From: a virus
Length of the DNA stretch: 46,106 bases
Virus record (IMG/VR): IMGVR_UViG_3300014501_000027
Coordinates: 1-46,106 of that record
Strand: one strand, 5' to 3'
In this document: positions 8,422 to 16,527 of the stretch, piece by piece
Numbering within the stretch: the first letter of the stretch is position 1
How the letters are laid out: every line of letters begins with the position of its first letter
Notes under the pieces: generated by a model
Database searches by the model: none
The model's input: only the letters and a program-made list of their open reading frames with translations
What the model was told of the DNA's origin: nothing
Position numbers and translations under genes: made by a program

Positions 8422-8699
8422 TAGTAGTCCATCCATTTGAAACCTCTGTGTTTTGCTGCATCTAGATCTATATAATCGTTTACTGTGCCTGGCCTGCCGC
8501 CAGATTGAAGCAGTGGGCGTCCCTCCGTTACATTTTCCACTCCCCTAACCTCACTATTCTTAAAAGTCCATATTTCATTGGTTTTCAGCAAAACTACCCA
8601 CTGATCATCATAATCTGGCCCCGGATCACGAAAAATTATAGCCTCGCCAGACCCTTTTGGCGTCATCAGTGGTATTCGTGGGTTAAGTTGTAGGATCAT
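8421..8699 (-). CDS. conserved small phage protein, 92 aa
   Basis: The start ATG has GAGG six bases upstream, and the gene overlaps the upstream gene by 17 bases. The N-terminal phrase MILQLNPRIPLMTPKGSGEA, then DDQWVVLLKTNEIWTFKNSEVRG, matches a small conserved phage beta protein in which an aspartate-rich turn leads to a W-V strand and a W-x-F/W-x-N-x-x-V-R strand. Function is unknown. It is part of the six-gene minus-strand operon. Confidence 0.75.
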   Translation of the reverse strand: MILQLNPRIPLMTPKGSGEAIIFRDPGPDYDDQWVVLLKTNEIWTFKNSEVRGVENVTEGRPLLQSGGRPGTVNDYIDLDAAKHRGFKWMDY

Positions 8700-8997
8700 A
8701 GGCTACCTCATTCAATTCCCAGTCAATTGGATAAGAATAGTCTTCTACATAGACTTCAGCACCAAGTTCTTCTCCGAGAAGTTTAGTATATGCCTCCCGT
8801 GCTTGTTCCTGTGTTAGATATTGCCCGTGTTTGTTCCTGTGATTACATAGTGTAGCATCACGAACCGCATGAATCACATCCAATTTCTTGATCAGTTCTT
8901 CTGCCTTCTCTTTGTCTTTCAGTATTAAAAATGGTGTAGTGTTTCGAGAAGAATAACACCCGACTCCCATCACAATCACATATAGTTTCTCAGTCAT
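8683..8997 (-). CDS. hypothetical protein, 104 aa
   Basis: A globular-looking protein with an N-terminal strand (KLYVIVMGVGCYSSR), a Lys/Glu-rich helix (DKEKAEELIKKLD) and a second helix (TQEQAREAYTKLLGEEL), ending in acidic and aromatic residues. The start overlaps the upstream gene by four bases (ATGA). No family recognised. Its codon use is AT-richer than the head genes on both sides. Confidence 0.65.
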   Translation of the reverse strand: MTEKLYVIVMGVGCYSSRNTTPFLILKDKEKAEELIKKLDVIHAVRDATLCNHRNKHGQYLTQEQAREAYTKLLGEELGAEVYVEDYSYPIDWELNEVAYDPTT

Positions 8998-9194
8998 TCA
9001 TATTCCCTCCCAATTTCTTCGCTAGATTTACGTTTAGGGTAAATAGCAATTACATTACTTGCTATTCTTGCCCAAACTCCGAATTGCGGGACCTTTTTAC
9101 TATTTACTGCCAACGCAAATTCCAGTGGTGATACTAGACAAAGTTCCTCCCACCACCAGCCGGCCCGTCTTATATAAATACGCCTGAGTCTCAT
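8994..9194 (-). CDS. hypothetical basic small protein, 66 aa
   Basis: The N-terminus is Arg/aromatic-rich (MRLRRIYIRRAGWWWEEL), followed by a mixed core and a charged tail (KRKSSEEIGREYE). It overlaps both neighbours by four bases, so translation is probably coupled. The basic face could bind nucleic acid, but no motif proves it. Unknown function. Confidence 0.6.
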   Translation of the reverse strand: MRLRRIYIRRAGWWWEELCLVSPLEFALAVNSKKVPQFGVWARIASNVIAIYPKRKSSEEIGREYE

Positions 9195-9385
9195 AGTTCC
9201 ACAACCTTTTCAATTGCAGTACTCATCAACAGATAAGATAGATTGGCAATTTCAGTATTTATAAGTATTGGTTCAACCATAGGTACAATCCAAAACCATT
9301 GTCCTATATTATCGTGAGGGATTTCATTTAGATGCACACAACTACCAGCTATATACAGTGCAGCTATCACTTCTTCACGTGTCAT
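9191..9385 (-). CDS. hypothetical small protein, 64 aa
   Basis: ATG at 9385 is chosen because it overlaps the preceding stop as ATGA, in keeping with the rest of the cassette; an in-frame upstream ATG at 9415 would add ten residues. The product starts MTREEVIAALYIAG, has an aromatic middle (NIGQWFWIVP) and a helical end (SYLLMSTAIEKVVEL). No family recognised. Confidence 0.6.
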   Translation of the reverse strand: MTREEVIAALYIAGSCVHLNEIPHDNIGQWFWIVPMVEPILINTEIANLSYLLMSTAIEKVVEL

Positions 9386-9666
9386 TCCACCACTCTCCCT
9401 GTCTCCATTACCCACTTATCCAGGTCTTCCCTTCTATAAACCGTCCTATTTCCAAACTTCATAAACCTCGGCCCATGTCCTTTATTTCCATTACTCGCCA
9501 AATTATTTAATGTGTAAAAACTGATCTTCCGTCCGATACGTGTCAGGTATCGCGCAGCTTCTTTTCGAGACAGGAAATCAGCCGTATCCATCAGCAAATC
9601 CATTACCGTGTATACCGGCATGTTACCATATACCCACGTTCCATGCAACCCCCATTGCCTTTCCAT
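9382..9666 (-). CDS. excisionase/AlpA-like helix-turn-helix protein
   Basis: This is the first gene of the minus-strand cassette. The C-terminal half carries a winged HTH of the small MerR/excisionase type: DFLSRKEAARYLTRIG (helix-turn-helix), then GPRFMKFGNRTVYRREDL with the usual KxGxRxxYxxxDLxxW ending. Such proteins bind DNA as transcription regulators or directionality factors. With no integrase in the window, a regulator is more likely. The exact start is uncertain: the long form begins at 9666 right after AAAAGGA, while in-frame ATGs at 9621, 9606 and 9597 would remove a poorly conserved leader. Confidence 0.75.
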   Translation of the reverse strand: MERQWGLHGTWVYGNMPVYTVMDLLMDTADFLSRKEAARYLTRIGRKISFYTLNNLASNGNKGHGPRFMKFGNRTVYRREDLDKWVMETGRVVE

Positions 9667-9686
9667 TCCTTTTCGTGCAGCCTGCC

Positions 9687-9701
9687 CTCTCCGTGTGAGA
9701 G
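9687..9701. promoter_or_regulatory. inverted repeat in the divergent gap
   Basis: CTCTC-CGTGT-GAGAG lies in the 41-base gap between the divergent genes at 9666 (minus) and 9708 (plus). The position suits an operator for the neighbouring HTH protein. However, the right arm also supplies the GAGAG that may serve as ribosome site for the TTG at 9708, so the symmetry may be incidental. Confidence 0.3.
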
Positions 9702-9707
9702 CTTCCT

Positions 9708-10169
9708 TTGGGCGCGCTAACTGAAACCGAAATTTTCGACCAAATGTCTGAGTCCTTCCGGCTCGCCGTCGAGGCGTGTGAAAAACTCGCAGTTATCCCC
9801 AAAAAGGGCCGGACCTACAAAGCCCTAGTCGAACACCTCTCCCTCCTTGAAGGCTGCTGCCGTCAGGTGGCCTACTGGCGGGGTGGCGACACCCGCTGGC
9901 TCTTCATCGCCAAAAAGATGGCCGAGTTCCACGCTCAGGCCGGGGGATGGCTTCGTGGCACTCCAGTACCAAATGCACCATACCTCGCCACGCCGAAGGC
10001 CCAGATGTTCGAACTCTTCCACTTCCTTGCAGATTACCTGCGCAAGGGCGAACAACTGGCCTGGGCCTGCAAAGACCAGCGAACTGGCCGAATCGGCCCG
10101 ATCCTTCCTATCCCTGTTTCCTCTGGCGCACTTCCTAAATACTACCCTGGCACCCATATTCTCCAATGA
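9708..10169 (+). CDS. conserved head-cluster protein, 153 aa
   Basis: The frame starts at TTG 9708 with GAGAG upstream; an ATG at 9744 is the alternative, but the residues before it (LTETEIFDQM) look like the conserved beginning of this family. Helical segments follow (SFRLAVEACEKLA, CCRQVAYWRGGDTRWLFIAKK), ending in RTGRIGPILPIPVS. I associate this pattern with a small conserved gene placed upstream of scaffold and capsid genes in BPP-1-like podoviruses. The biochemical role is unknown. Confidence 0.75.
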   Translation: MGALTETEIFDQMSESFRLAVEACEKLAVIPKKGRTYKALVEHLSLLEGCCRQVAYWRGGDTRWLFIAKKMAEFHAQAGGWLRGTPVPNAPYLATPKAQMFELFHFLADYLRKGEQLAWACKDQRTGRIGPILPIPVSSGALPKYYPGTHILQ

Positions 10170-10525
10170 TCGATGATGATGAAGAAGAACTTCCTGAAAA
10201 TGCCCCTGACGACGCCGCCGACCCCAAACAAGTCGAACGCAAGCGTCGCCGTAAGCGCAAAGTCGCCGACGAGGCTGGAGATTTCTGGCGTGGAGTTTTC
10301 GCCACTGAAATTGGTCGCCGGGAGATGTGGGGGCTTCTTACTGCAGGTGGGTTCCTTAACACTCGTTTCGATTGTGGCCCGAACGGTTTCCCGCAACCTG
10401 AGGCTACTTGGTTCCATGCTGGCGAACAGTCTCTCGTCCACCGTTACTACGACTCCTGGGAAGTTCTTGACTACGACGGAGTCCGTCTGATGCGCCGCGA
10501 ACATGACGGTAGATTCTCGAAATGA
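10166..10525 (+). CDS. conserved head-cluster protein, 119 aa
   Basis: ATG overlaps the preceding stop (ATGA). An acidic N-terminus and a basic patch (VERKRRRKRKV) precede a conserved-looking core: FWRGVFATEIGRREMWGLL, then FDCGPNGFPQPEATWFHAGEQ and YYDSWEVLDYDGVRLMRREH. This FACGPNGFPQPEATW-type motif is typical of a small podovirus protein found next to scaffold genes. Function unknown, probably structural or in assembly. Confidence 0.78.
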   Translation: MIDDDEEELPENAPDDAADPKQVERKRRRKRKVADEAGDFWRGVFATEIGRREMWGLLTAGGFLNTRFDCGPNGFPQPEATWFHAGEQSLVHRYYDSWEVLDYDGVRLMRREHDGRFSK

Positions 10526-11373
10526 ATGATGATCCTGTTTCCTCAGCTGTAGCGCCCCCCTCTTCGGCTGAGGGTACTGGAGCCGTCTCTCCGCCAGTAA
10601 TCACTTCTGTGCCAGAGACGGCTCCAGTTTTACCGCCCGAAATACCTGCGGAGCCCGTCCATCCGGCTGACACGCCAACCTTCCTCGAAACCTTAAAGGT
10701 AAAAGAACCCCCGAAAGCGCTGGAACCGGCAGTAGAATCAGCCAAGCCTGTCGAACCTGCTAAACCAGTTGAGCCTGCAAAGCCTGTTGATGCGGCGAAA
10801 TCTGTCGAGCCCCCGGCTCCTGTTCCCCCTGCACCAGTTGAATACAAGTACACCCTCCCAGAATCCCTTCGTATGGACGACGCTATTCGCACTGAAACCC
10901 ATGCTGCGTTCGATGCTTTCCGCGCTGACCCTTCCACCGGCGCTCAGGGTCTGATCGACCTCCACAATAAACAAATGCAGGTCTATGCCAAACAGCTTGA
11001 ACGCCAACAGATCGAAATCTTTAACAACACCCGGGCGGAATGGGTGAAAGAGATTCACTCCGATCCCCTAATTGGCGGCGCAGGACTTGAAACGGCCAAA
11101 GGCGTGATCGCTCGGATGAGGGATCAGTTCGTCTCAGACGCCAAACCTGGCACTGCCCAGTACGAAACTGACATGGCCGATTTCAATCGGATGCTCCGTA
11201 TAACTGGTGTTGGCGAACACCCTATCTTCAATAAAATGCTCTATCGCGTAGGGAACGTATTCGATGAACCTTCCGTCCCATCCGCACCAGCGAAGCCACC
11301 TAAAGATATCGGCAAACCCCCAGCAGGTAGATTCCGCGATGTTTACACCCATCCTAGTTCTAACCGGAGTTAA
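10522..11373 (+). CDS. putative capsid scaffolding protein
   Basis: A 283-aa acidic, Pro/Ala-rich N-terminal half leads into a helical C-terminal half (YTLPESLRMDD, LIDLHNKQMQVYAKQLERQQ, AKGVIARMRDQF). This architecture and the position immediately before the major capsid gene are those of scaffolding proteins, which nucleate prohead assembly and then leave. An 18-base repeat encodes AKPVEP units in the disordered part. No protease motif is visible. Start overlaps the preceding stop by ATGA. Confidence 0.7.
   Translation: MNDDPVSSAVAPPSSAEGTGAVSPPVITSVPETAPVLPPEIPAEPVHPADTPTFLETLKVKEPPKALEPAVESAKPVEPAKPVEPAKPVDAAKSVEPPAPVPPAPVEYKYTLPESLRMDDAIRTETHAAFDAFRADPSTGAQGLIDLHNKQMQVYAKQLERQQIEIFNNTRAEWVKEIHSDPLIGGAGLETAKGVIARMRDQFVSDAKPGTAQYETDMADFNRMLRITGVGEHPIFNKMLYRVGNVFDEPSVPSAPAKPPKDIGKPPAGRFRDVYTHPSSNRS
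10741..10812 (+). repeat. four 18-base coding repeats (AKPVEP-type)
   Basis: Four consecutive 18-base units encode AKPVEP, AKPVEP, AKPVDA and AKSVEP. The codons differ at third positions between units, so the repeat is kept at protein level and is old enough to have diverged. It gives a rigid, Pro-spaced linker inside the scaffold-like protein. Confidence 0.85.
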
Positions 11374-11378
11374 TTAAA

Positions 11379-12425
11379 ATGGCAACTGGCGCATGGCCTA
11401 CTATCGCGGACGTTACCAGTCGTATGACTGGCGCGGGCGAACAACATCTTATCGCGGAAATGCTTTCGCAGTCGGTTGTCCTTCCTGAGGACATGCCTGT
11501 TCGTGAAGCCTCGGAGATGGGCGGGCACGAGTTCGCCTACAGGACCTCGATTCCTGCGGGGCAGTGGCGCCAAATCAATATGGGTATCCCATACTCTAAG
11601 AGCACGACCGGTAAAGCACGGGTCGGCCTGGGAACTCTTGAAGACTACAGCCAGGTCGACCGTCTTCTCGCAGAAATGACTGGAGACATCGGCGAGTTTC
11701 GTGAGTCCGAAGACGTCGCCTTTCTTGAAGGTATGGGGCAGACGGCGGAACAGACCTACTGGTACGGCAACACCGCTGCCAACCCTGCCGAGTTCATCGG
11801 CCTTTCTACCTACTACAACACAGTTTCAACTGCGAATGCACAAAACGCGGTAAATGTGATTGATGGAGGCGGAACCGGGTCTTCGAACTGCTCTATCTGG
11901 CTCTGCTGCTGGGGAATGCGTACCGGCTATCAGATCTATCCTCGCGGGACCAAAGCCGGTCTTGTTATGGAAGACAAGGGAGACACCGTCCCAGGTTACG
12001 ACTCCCTTGGAAACCGTTTCGAGGCCTACACAACTTGGTTCCGTCATATGATGGGATTGTGTATTGAAGACTGGCGCTACTTCGGCCGGATCGCGAACAT
12101 TGACGTAACAAACGCGGGTCTTGCTGGCACCATTCCCCTCGATATCTTCGCGACGATTCGTCAGCTTCTTTTGTTCCCGCCGCACCTTACGCGATCGACC
12201 TCGGGCATCACTAAAACTGATGCACCGAATGATAGTGCCCCCGGCATCCGACCAGTTATCTACGTGTGTCGTACTGGCCGCCACTGGATGGACGTTCAAG
12301 CGATGCGCGATCGTAACGTGCTCATCCGCCTCGAAGACTACGCGGGTAAGCCCACGATGGGCATTGATGAAATCCCGATCAAGGTCTCGGATCAGTTGCT
12401 CACCACTGAGTCCCGTGTGGTTTAA
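11379..12425 (+). CDS. major capsid protein
   Basis: The protein has 348 aa. It lies after the scaffold-like gene and before the Bbp16-like decoration gene, the order seen in BPP-1-like podoviruses. Hallmarks of this capsid family are the beginning ADVTSRMTGAGEQHLIAEML, a MGGHEFAYRTSIPAGQWRQ segment (P-domain-like) and FGRIANIDVTN near the middle, ending in MGIDEIPIKVSDQLLTTES. No prohead-protease site is apparent. SD-like GGAG precedes the ATG in the leader ACCGGAGTTAATTAAAATG. The assignment is by context and family appearance. Confidence 0.85.
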   Translation: MATGAWPTIADVTSRMTGAGEQHLIAEMLSQSVVLPEDMPVREASEMGGHEFAYRTSIPAGQWRQINMGIPYSKSTTGKARVGLGTLEDYSQVDRLLAEMTGDIGEFRESEDVAFLEGMGQTAEQTYWYGNTAANPAEFIGLSTYYNTVSTANAQNAVNVIDGGGTGSSNCSIWLCCWGMRTGYQIYPRGTKAGLVMEDKGDTVPGYDSLGNRFEAYTTWFRHMMGLCIEDWRYFGRIANIDVTNAGLAGTIPLDIFATIRQLLLFPPHLTRSTSGITKTDAPNDSAPGIRPVIYVCRTGRHWMDVQAMRDRNVLIRLEDYAGKPTMGIDEIPIKVSDQLLTTESRVV

Positions 12426-12436
12426 GGAACACTTTC

Positions 12437-12985
12437 ATGATCACTGATGCACTACTTTCCTTTGTCCCGATCGGATCGCCACTTTCGCTTGTGGCCGCTG
12501 CGGGAGTAAACATTCCGTCCCTTAACATCATCGATTTAAGTGGCGCAGGATTTGGTGTCACCCCACCATCGATCTGGGGAACTACCAATTCCTTCGGTCA
12601 GGCCGATGCGATGGGTGTTGGTGAGCGCCCAGAACTGGCCATTGCCATCGGAACGGCCCTCACGACTGCGAACAGTGCGACCCTGAACGCCGCACTTCAG
12701 GCCGCAGCGGATAACGGATCTAATCAGCCCGGAACCTGGCAAACCATAGGTGAAAGTGGCGCACAGACAGTCGCCAACCTTATCGCCAACACTGTGTTCT
12801 GCCGACTGCCTTGGCTTCCACCCTTTCCCGCAGGACTTCGTCCCAGGTTCCTACGTCTTCTATTCCAGGTCCCTTCTGCCACTAACTTCACCGCCGGAAC
12901 TATCTCTTCGGCGCTTGTTGTTCCCCCTGGTGGCCGTGATGACACGTTCGCCAAATTCCAGCCTAAGAACTACGTGGTGTCCTAA
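12437..12985 (+). CDS. Bbp16-like capsid decoration/stabilisation protein
   Basis: The central segment GVGERPELAIAIGTALTTAN, followed by ATLNAALQAAADNG and TWQTIGES, has the alternating strands and the signature of Bbp16 of Bordetella phage BPP-1. That protein is a jelly-roll type protein decorating the capsid shell. The length (182 aa) fits. It directly follows the capsid gene with AAGGAAC as ribosome site. Confidence 0.78.
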   Translation: MITDALLSFVPIGSPLSLVAAAGVNIPSLNIIDLSGAGFGVTPPSIWGTTNSFGQADAMGVGERPELAIAIGTALTTANSATLNAALQAAADNGSNQPGTWQTIGESGAQTVANLIANTVFCRLPWLPPFPAGLRPRFLRLLFQVPSATNFTAGTISSALVVPPGGRDDTFAKFQPKNYVVS

Positions 12986-13686
12986 TGGCCGGTTTAGATA
13001 GTTTACGTCCTGTTACAGAGACTCCAGAGTTCCTCGCTGCGATGGCGAAGTTCAAGGAAGACCTGTTGAACGAACTCTCGGCGAAACAGCCCGCCCCAGC
13101 AGGTGCCTCAACTGAGGCAACCATGGACGCCCTGGCGATGGCCATAGCCACGCTGAACGATCAGGGTACTGGTCGCCGGCGTTTCTCTCCGCAGACTGTC
13201 AAAAAGTGGGCTGAAGCCCAGGAGCGGATGTTCGCCTTAATCCGGGCTGCACGCGTCGAAGGCCGTCCTGCTACTTACCAAGTCATCGCCAAAACACTCC
13301 TCGCGGACAACCTTCTCTCTCCGTTCTGGGCTGATGATGCTACGCATAAGGCAATGCCTACTGAAATCGATTGGGCCGGAGTCCCAAACATGGCGCTTGC
13401 GCCTCTTAATGACACTGCCAAAGAAATCTACGCCGCTTACAAGGATTCGATCGATCTTGTTGGCAAGGAAGTCCCTGATTTCCAAAAGGACGAAACCGAC
13501 AACAAGATCATGATTCGGGGCAAGCGGATTCCTAAGGCTCGTGAGACTGTCATGTCCTTTGGCATGAATATAGCGGAAGAGTCCACCGGCCTCAGTGTCA
13601 AACACAAGTCCAGTATGGCCGGTCAGACGATGGCGAAGAATGTACTTGGAAGTATTGCGCCGCCAATCCAGGTTCCAGCTGCTTAA
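12985..13686 (+). CDS. hypothetical head-region protein, 233 aa
   Basis: ATG overlaps the preceding stop (TAATG). The protein is mainly helical: an N-terminal segment FLAAMAKFKEDLLNELS, an Ala/Met-rich middle, a basic part RRRFSPQTVKKWAEAQERM, and a C-terminal stretch GKRIPKARETVMSFGMN. The fixed place after the decoration gene suggests a minor head or head-completion role. No recognised domain. Confidence 0.7.
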   Translation: MAGLDSLRPVTETPEFLAAMAKFKEDLLNELSAKQPAPAGASTEATMDALAMAIATLNDQGTGRRRFSPQTVKKWAEAQERMFALIRAARVEGRPATYQVIAKTLLADNLLSPFWADDATHKAMPTEIDWAGVPNMALAPLNDTAKEIYAAYKDSIDLVGKEVPDFQKDETDNKIMIRGKRIPKARETVMSFGMNIAEESTGLSVKHKSSMAGQTMAKNVLGSIAPPIQVPAA

Positions 13687-13697
13687 AGGAGAACTGA

Positions 13698-14582
13698 GTG
13701 GGCATTCCCGCTCCATTAGGTGTCGCTGCATCAGGTCTTCCTAACGCAGGAGATCAAGCTAACTCTGTCCTCTCAGGAACTTTCCTCGGTGTAGGTCCGG
13801 GCCGTTGTTTCGCCTTTCGCGGTCCAATGAATTTCGCCCTGTGGGCGTCGATCAACACAACGCTAACAACTACAAATGGTTCGCTCTCTGCAACAGTTGG
13901 CAGCGCAACCGGACTCGGCGTCGGAGCTAGTATTAACAGTGCAAACGTTCCCAGCGGCACCACAATTGGCGTTCTAGTAGGAACAACTGCAACTCTAGCC
14001 CTTCCAATAATTACTTTATCAGGAAACATCAATGCTTCCGGGGTGATTAGCGGTCTCGAATCAACTGCTAATCTTCTAGGTGCAACAGTTACTATTCCTT
14101 CCACACGGGAAGGAATCACCCTTCTCTCCGGAACTACAGTCACTGCAATCTTAACCCAGGCTGTGGCAGAAAACGTAAATGGCCCTGGGACCAAAGGTAT
14201 AGTTCAACTTTCTGCTGCACCTACAGTCTTCCCCAACCAATCAGGACAATTTCCATTCGACTTCGCACTTACCAACAGCGCAGTTACAACCGGAATCGAC
14301 ACTGCTGCTCTTTTCACTGGAGCAGGCGTCACTTTTGGTGCTACAGTACAACTAGAGTGGTCTTTCGACGGCGGGAGCACCTGGCTTCCCTGCAACATCG
14401 GAGGCGGCGGAACTCTTGCGCAGTATAACGTCGGAACCCCTGTTCGTGTTACCTTCGGCGAACCTGAGCGAAACATTCTCTATCGCCCTAACTGTCTCGC
14501 CTATACTTCCGGCACGGTGAACTACCGAATAAGTACCACAGGTGCTGCCGCTGAGTCACTTGCTATTAGTTCAAGTATTTAG
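13698..14582 (+). CDS. beta-rich virion surface protein, 294 aa
   Basis: GTG start follows AAAGGAG. The sequence is Gly/Thr/Ser-rich with regular strands, including a region of NGSLSATVGSATGLGVGASI type and a C-terminal domain with VQLEWSFDGGSTWLPCNIGG. That phrase is typical of Ig-like or jelly-roll capsid and tail decoration domains that use F/W-S-x-DGGxTW turns. Probably an outer head decoration or head fibre; direct proof is lacking. Confidence 0.68.
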   Translation: MGIPAPLGVAASGLPNAGDQANSVLSGTFLGVGPGRCFAFRGPMNFALWASINTTLTTTNGSLSATVGSATGLGVGASINSANVPSGTTIGVLVGTTATLALPIITLSGNINASGVISGLESTANLLGATVTIPSTREGITLLSGTTVTAILTQAVAENVNGPGTKGIVQLSAAPTVFPNQSGQFPFDFALTNSAVTTGIDTAALFTGAGVTFGATVQLEWSFDGGSTWLPCNIGGGGTLAQYNVGTPVRVTFGEPERNILYRPNCLAYTSGTVNYRISTTGAAAESLAISSSI

Positions 14583-14591
14583 GAGACGTAA

Positions 14592-14903
14592 ATGACAGTT
14601 CCAGCGAGTGGACAGCAACTAACTTCACCGATTGCAGTAGCTGGATCGTTCCCGTATAATGGTGGTGCGCAAGTCTCAGCTGTTCCTTCAAGCGGCGGCA
14701 CGGTGACTTTAGTTAGTGGTGCGGGGTCTTTGACTGGACTTGCACTTACGGCTAACTCAATTATAAAGTTCACGCTTAAAACCGCAAGTGGTGCGATTAG
14801 TGGTGAACCCTACCTCACGGTAATCAGCGTCAGTGCGGGCACCGCCACCGTAGCAGCTGGTGGTAGCGATAACAGCACATACAACTATCTAGTCCTTGGT
14901 TAA
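14592..14903 (+). CDS. small beta-rich decoration-like protein, 103 aa
   Basis: ATG lies behind AGGAG. The protein has no charged clusters and consists of short strands and Gly/Ser turns (SGGTVTLVSGAGSL, IIKFTLKTASGAISG, VISVSAGTATVAAGG). It reads as a single beta-sandwich module. Its neighbours are virion surface genes, so a decoration or fibre-tip role is likely, but no family is recognised. Confidence 0.65.
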   Translation: MTVPASGQQLTSPIAVAGSFPYNGGAQVSAVPSSGGTVTLVSGAGSLTGLALTANSIIKFTLKTASGAISGEPYLTVISVSAGTATVAAGGSDNSTYNYLVLG

Positions 14904-14913
14904 GGAGACCAAA

Positions 14914-16251
14914 ATGAATAAGTTGCTTCGATTCACTGCAGTCCTTTTGGCCAGCACTGCCCTTGCCAGTGCTCAGCCTTACCAGCCGCCGCAGATTCAA
15001 TCCATTGGCCCAGCTGATCTATTTCAGGACGTTGTCAACGGTGTTGGGCAGGCACAGTCTTATTACGCTAGTATCTCTAGTCTCGCTGGAAGCGTCGGCA
15101 TTGGTTTTCAGAACGACTTCTTGATAGGTGGACGCGCAGACGACAATTTATGGCAGGTTGGTACGACCGGGGCCAGTGTTACTGGCACTTTGACCTACGG
15201 TGGCCCAGACATGTGGGCCTACTGGTCCGGGACCAGCACAGCTATGACGATCACGAAATCGTCTACAGCAGCTGCACTTCCTGTTGGCAGTGCTAATACC
15301 TTTCGAATGCAACGAACTGCTGCACAGACTGGTGTCATCCAGATGTGCATGGCGCAGGAGATAAGTAGTAAGAATTCATACTACCTCCAAGGAAAAATTG
15401 CTGAACTTGACTTTAATGTCTACACGGGAGCGAATTTTTCAGGTACTGGGGTAACGGCATACATAGTAACTGGCACCTCCACCGATGAAGGTACAGTAAA
15501 TCTAGCCTTCGGCCTGAACGCAGGTGGCGGCGGTTCTTCCGGTTGGACGGGGCAGGCGAACGCCACGGCTGCTATTATTCCATTGAGTACAGTTTCCGCA
15601 GCCTACCGCGTAGCAGCGGTCGCGAGTATTCCAGTTACTGCCACTGAGGTCGCCGTCGCCCTTTGTTACACTCCGGTTGGAACGGCTGGAACTACCGACG
15701 CGCTTTACTTCGACAACATCGAGTTGCGTGAAAAGGGGACGCTTAGCCTGTTTGTAAACGCGACAGCCGGATATGTTATGAATGGCTCGGTTATCAGCAC
15801 TCCTCTTAACAATGGGACTCAATACGCTACGATACCCGGCTATTATCGTCGACTTGCTGAGGACGAAGCGAAGGCACAGTACGCTTACTATTACCGCGTT
15901 AATGAAGGTGCCACGGCGGGCAACATTCAGGGCACCGGGTATTATGATACAACTACCCACTGTTCCATAAATTTCACTTTCCCGCAGCCGATGTATAAAA
16001 CTCCAACACTGGACGAAACTACGACCAGTATCTCAACCACGACCTGGAAAATTGCCCCAACTTCAGTTACTCCTGTGGTCTTAGCCGGTACAGGCTCTTC
16101 TGGTGCCATTCTACAAGTCGGATCAACGGCGGCTGCTCCGTTCACCATGGGTTCAGTCAGTTTCATCACGACCACTGAAACTCAGTGGATTTCGTGTGGC
16201 CTTGATGCGGCCGCTGGTTCTGGTTGGTTTGGGTTTAACGCTCGTCTCTAA
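14914..16251 (+). CDS. fibre-like protein with Sec signal peptide, 445 aa
   Basis: ATG 14914 is chosen because AAGGAG lies 6 bases upstream; a TTG 18 bases earlier is less likely. Residues 1-20 form a signal peptide (MNKLLRF, core, cleavage in ASA before QPYQ). Later segments are typical of phage tail-fibre proteins: GGRADDNLWQVGTTGASVTG, TYGGPDMWAYWSGTSTAM, ALYFDNIELREKG, and QYAYYYRVNEG near the start of the C-terminal domain, ending in GWFGFNARL. A carbohydrate-binding jelly roll is plausible at about 80-275. As with the spike, a signal peptide on a virion protein is odd. Confidence 0.78.
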   Translation: MNKLLRFTAVLLASTALASAQPYQPPQIQSIGPADLFQDVVNGVGQAQSYYASISSLAGSVGIGFQNDFLIGGRADDNLWQVGTTGASVTGTLTYGGPDMWAYWSGTSTAMTITKSSTAAALPVGSANTFRMQRTAAQTGVIQMCMAQEISSKNSYYLQGKIAELDFNVYTGANFSGTGVTAYIVTGTSTDEGTVNLAFGLNAGGGGSSGWTGQANATAAIIPLSTVSAAYRVAAVASIPVTATEVAVALCYTPVGTAGTTDALYFDNIELREKGTLSLFVNATAGYVMNGSVISTPLNNGTQYATIPGYYRRLAEDEAKAQYAYYYRVNEGATAGNIQGTGYYDTTTHCSINFTFPQPMYKTPTLDETTTSISTTTWKIAPTSVTPVVLAGTGSSGAILQVGSTAAAPFTMGSVSFITTTETQWISCGLDAAAGSGWFGFNARL

Positions 16252-16523
16252 TGTTAACTGCAGCGGACGCAACGCGCATGAAATGGGGTAAACTTTCTGC
16301 AAAGACTCGCCAGAGCCTCCCCAAAGAGGACTTTGCCCTTCCAGGTAAGGGCGAAGGACCGAAAGGCGCTGGCTCCGGCAGCTACCCTATCCCAGATAAG
16401 AAACATGCACGATTAGCCCTGATGTATAGCAAACGTAATGCATCTTCAGCTGAACAAGAAACGATCAAGGAAAAAGTAGCCAAAAAGTTCCCACGGCTGA
16501 AAAACGCTTATAAAAAGGACTAA
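16251..16523 (+). CDS. small conserved protein with PIPDxxHAR motif, 90 aa
   Basis: ATG overlaps the fibre stop (TAATG). The motif LPKEDFALPGKGEG, then SYPIPDKKHARLALMYSKR, and the ending KEKVAKKFPRLKNA match a small, widespread phage and prophage protein type (short FALP...YPIPDxxHA proteins). These sometimes occur alone and sometimes as a domain of capsid-associated proteins. Exact function unknown. Confidence 0.75.
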   Translation: MLTAADATRMKWGKLSAKTRQSLPKEDFALPGKGEGPKGAGSGSYPIPDKKHARLALMYSKRNASSAEQETIKEKVAKKFPRLKNAYKKD

Positions 16524-16527
16524 TCAC

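Noticed and set aside
9340-9385. Homing endonuclease or intron in the minus-strand cassette
   Set aside because: No endonuclease motif (HNH, GIY-YIG or LAGLIDADG) was found in these genes.
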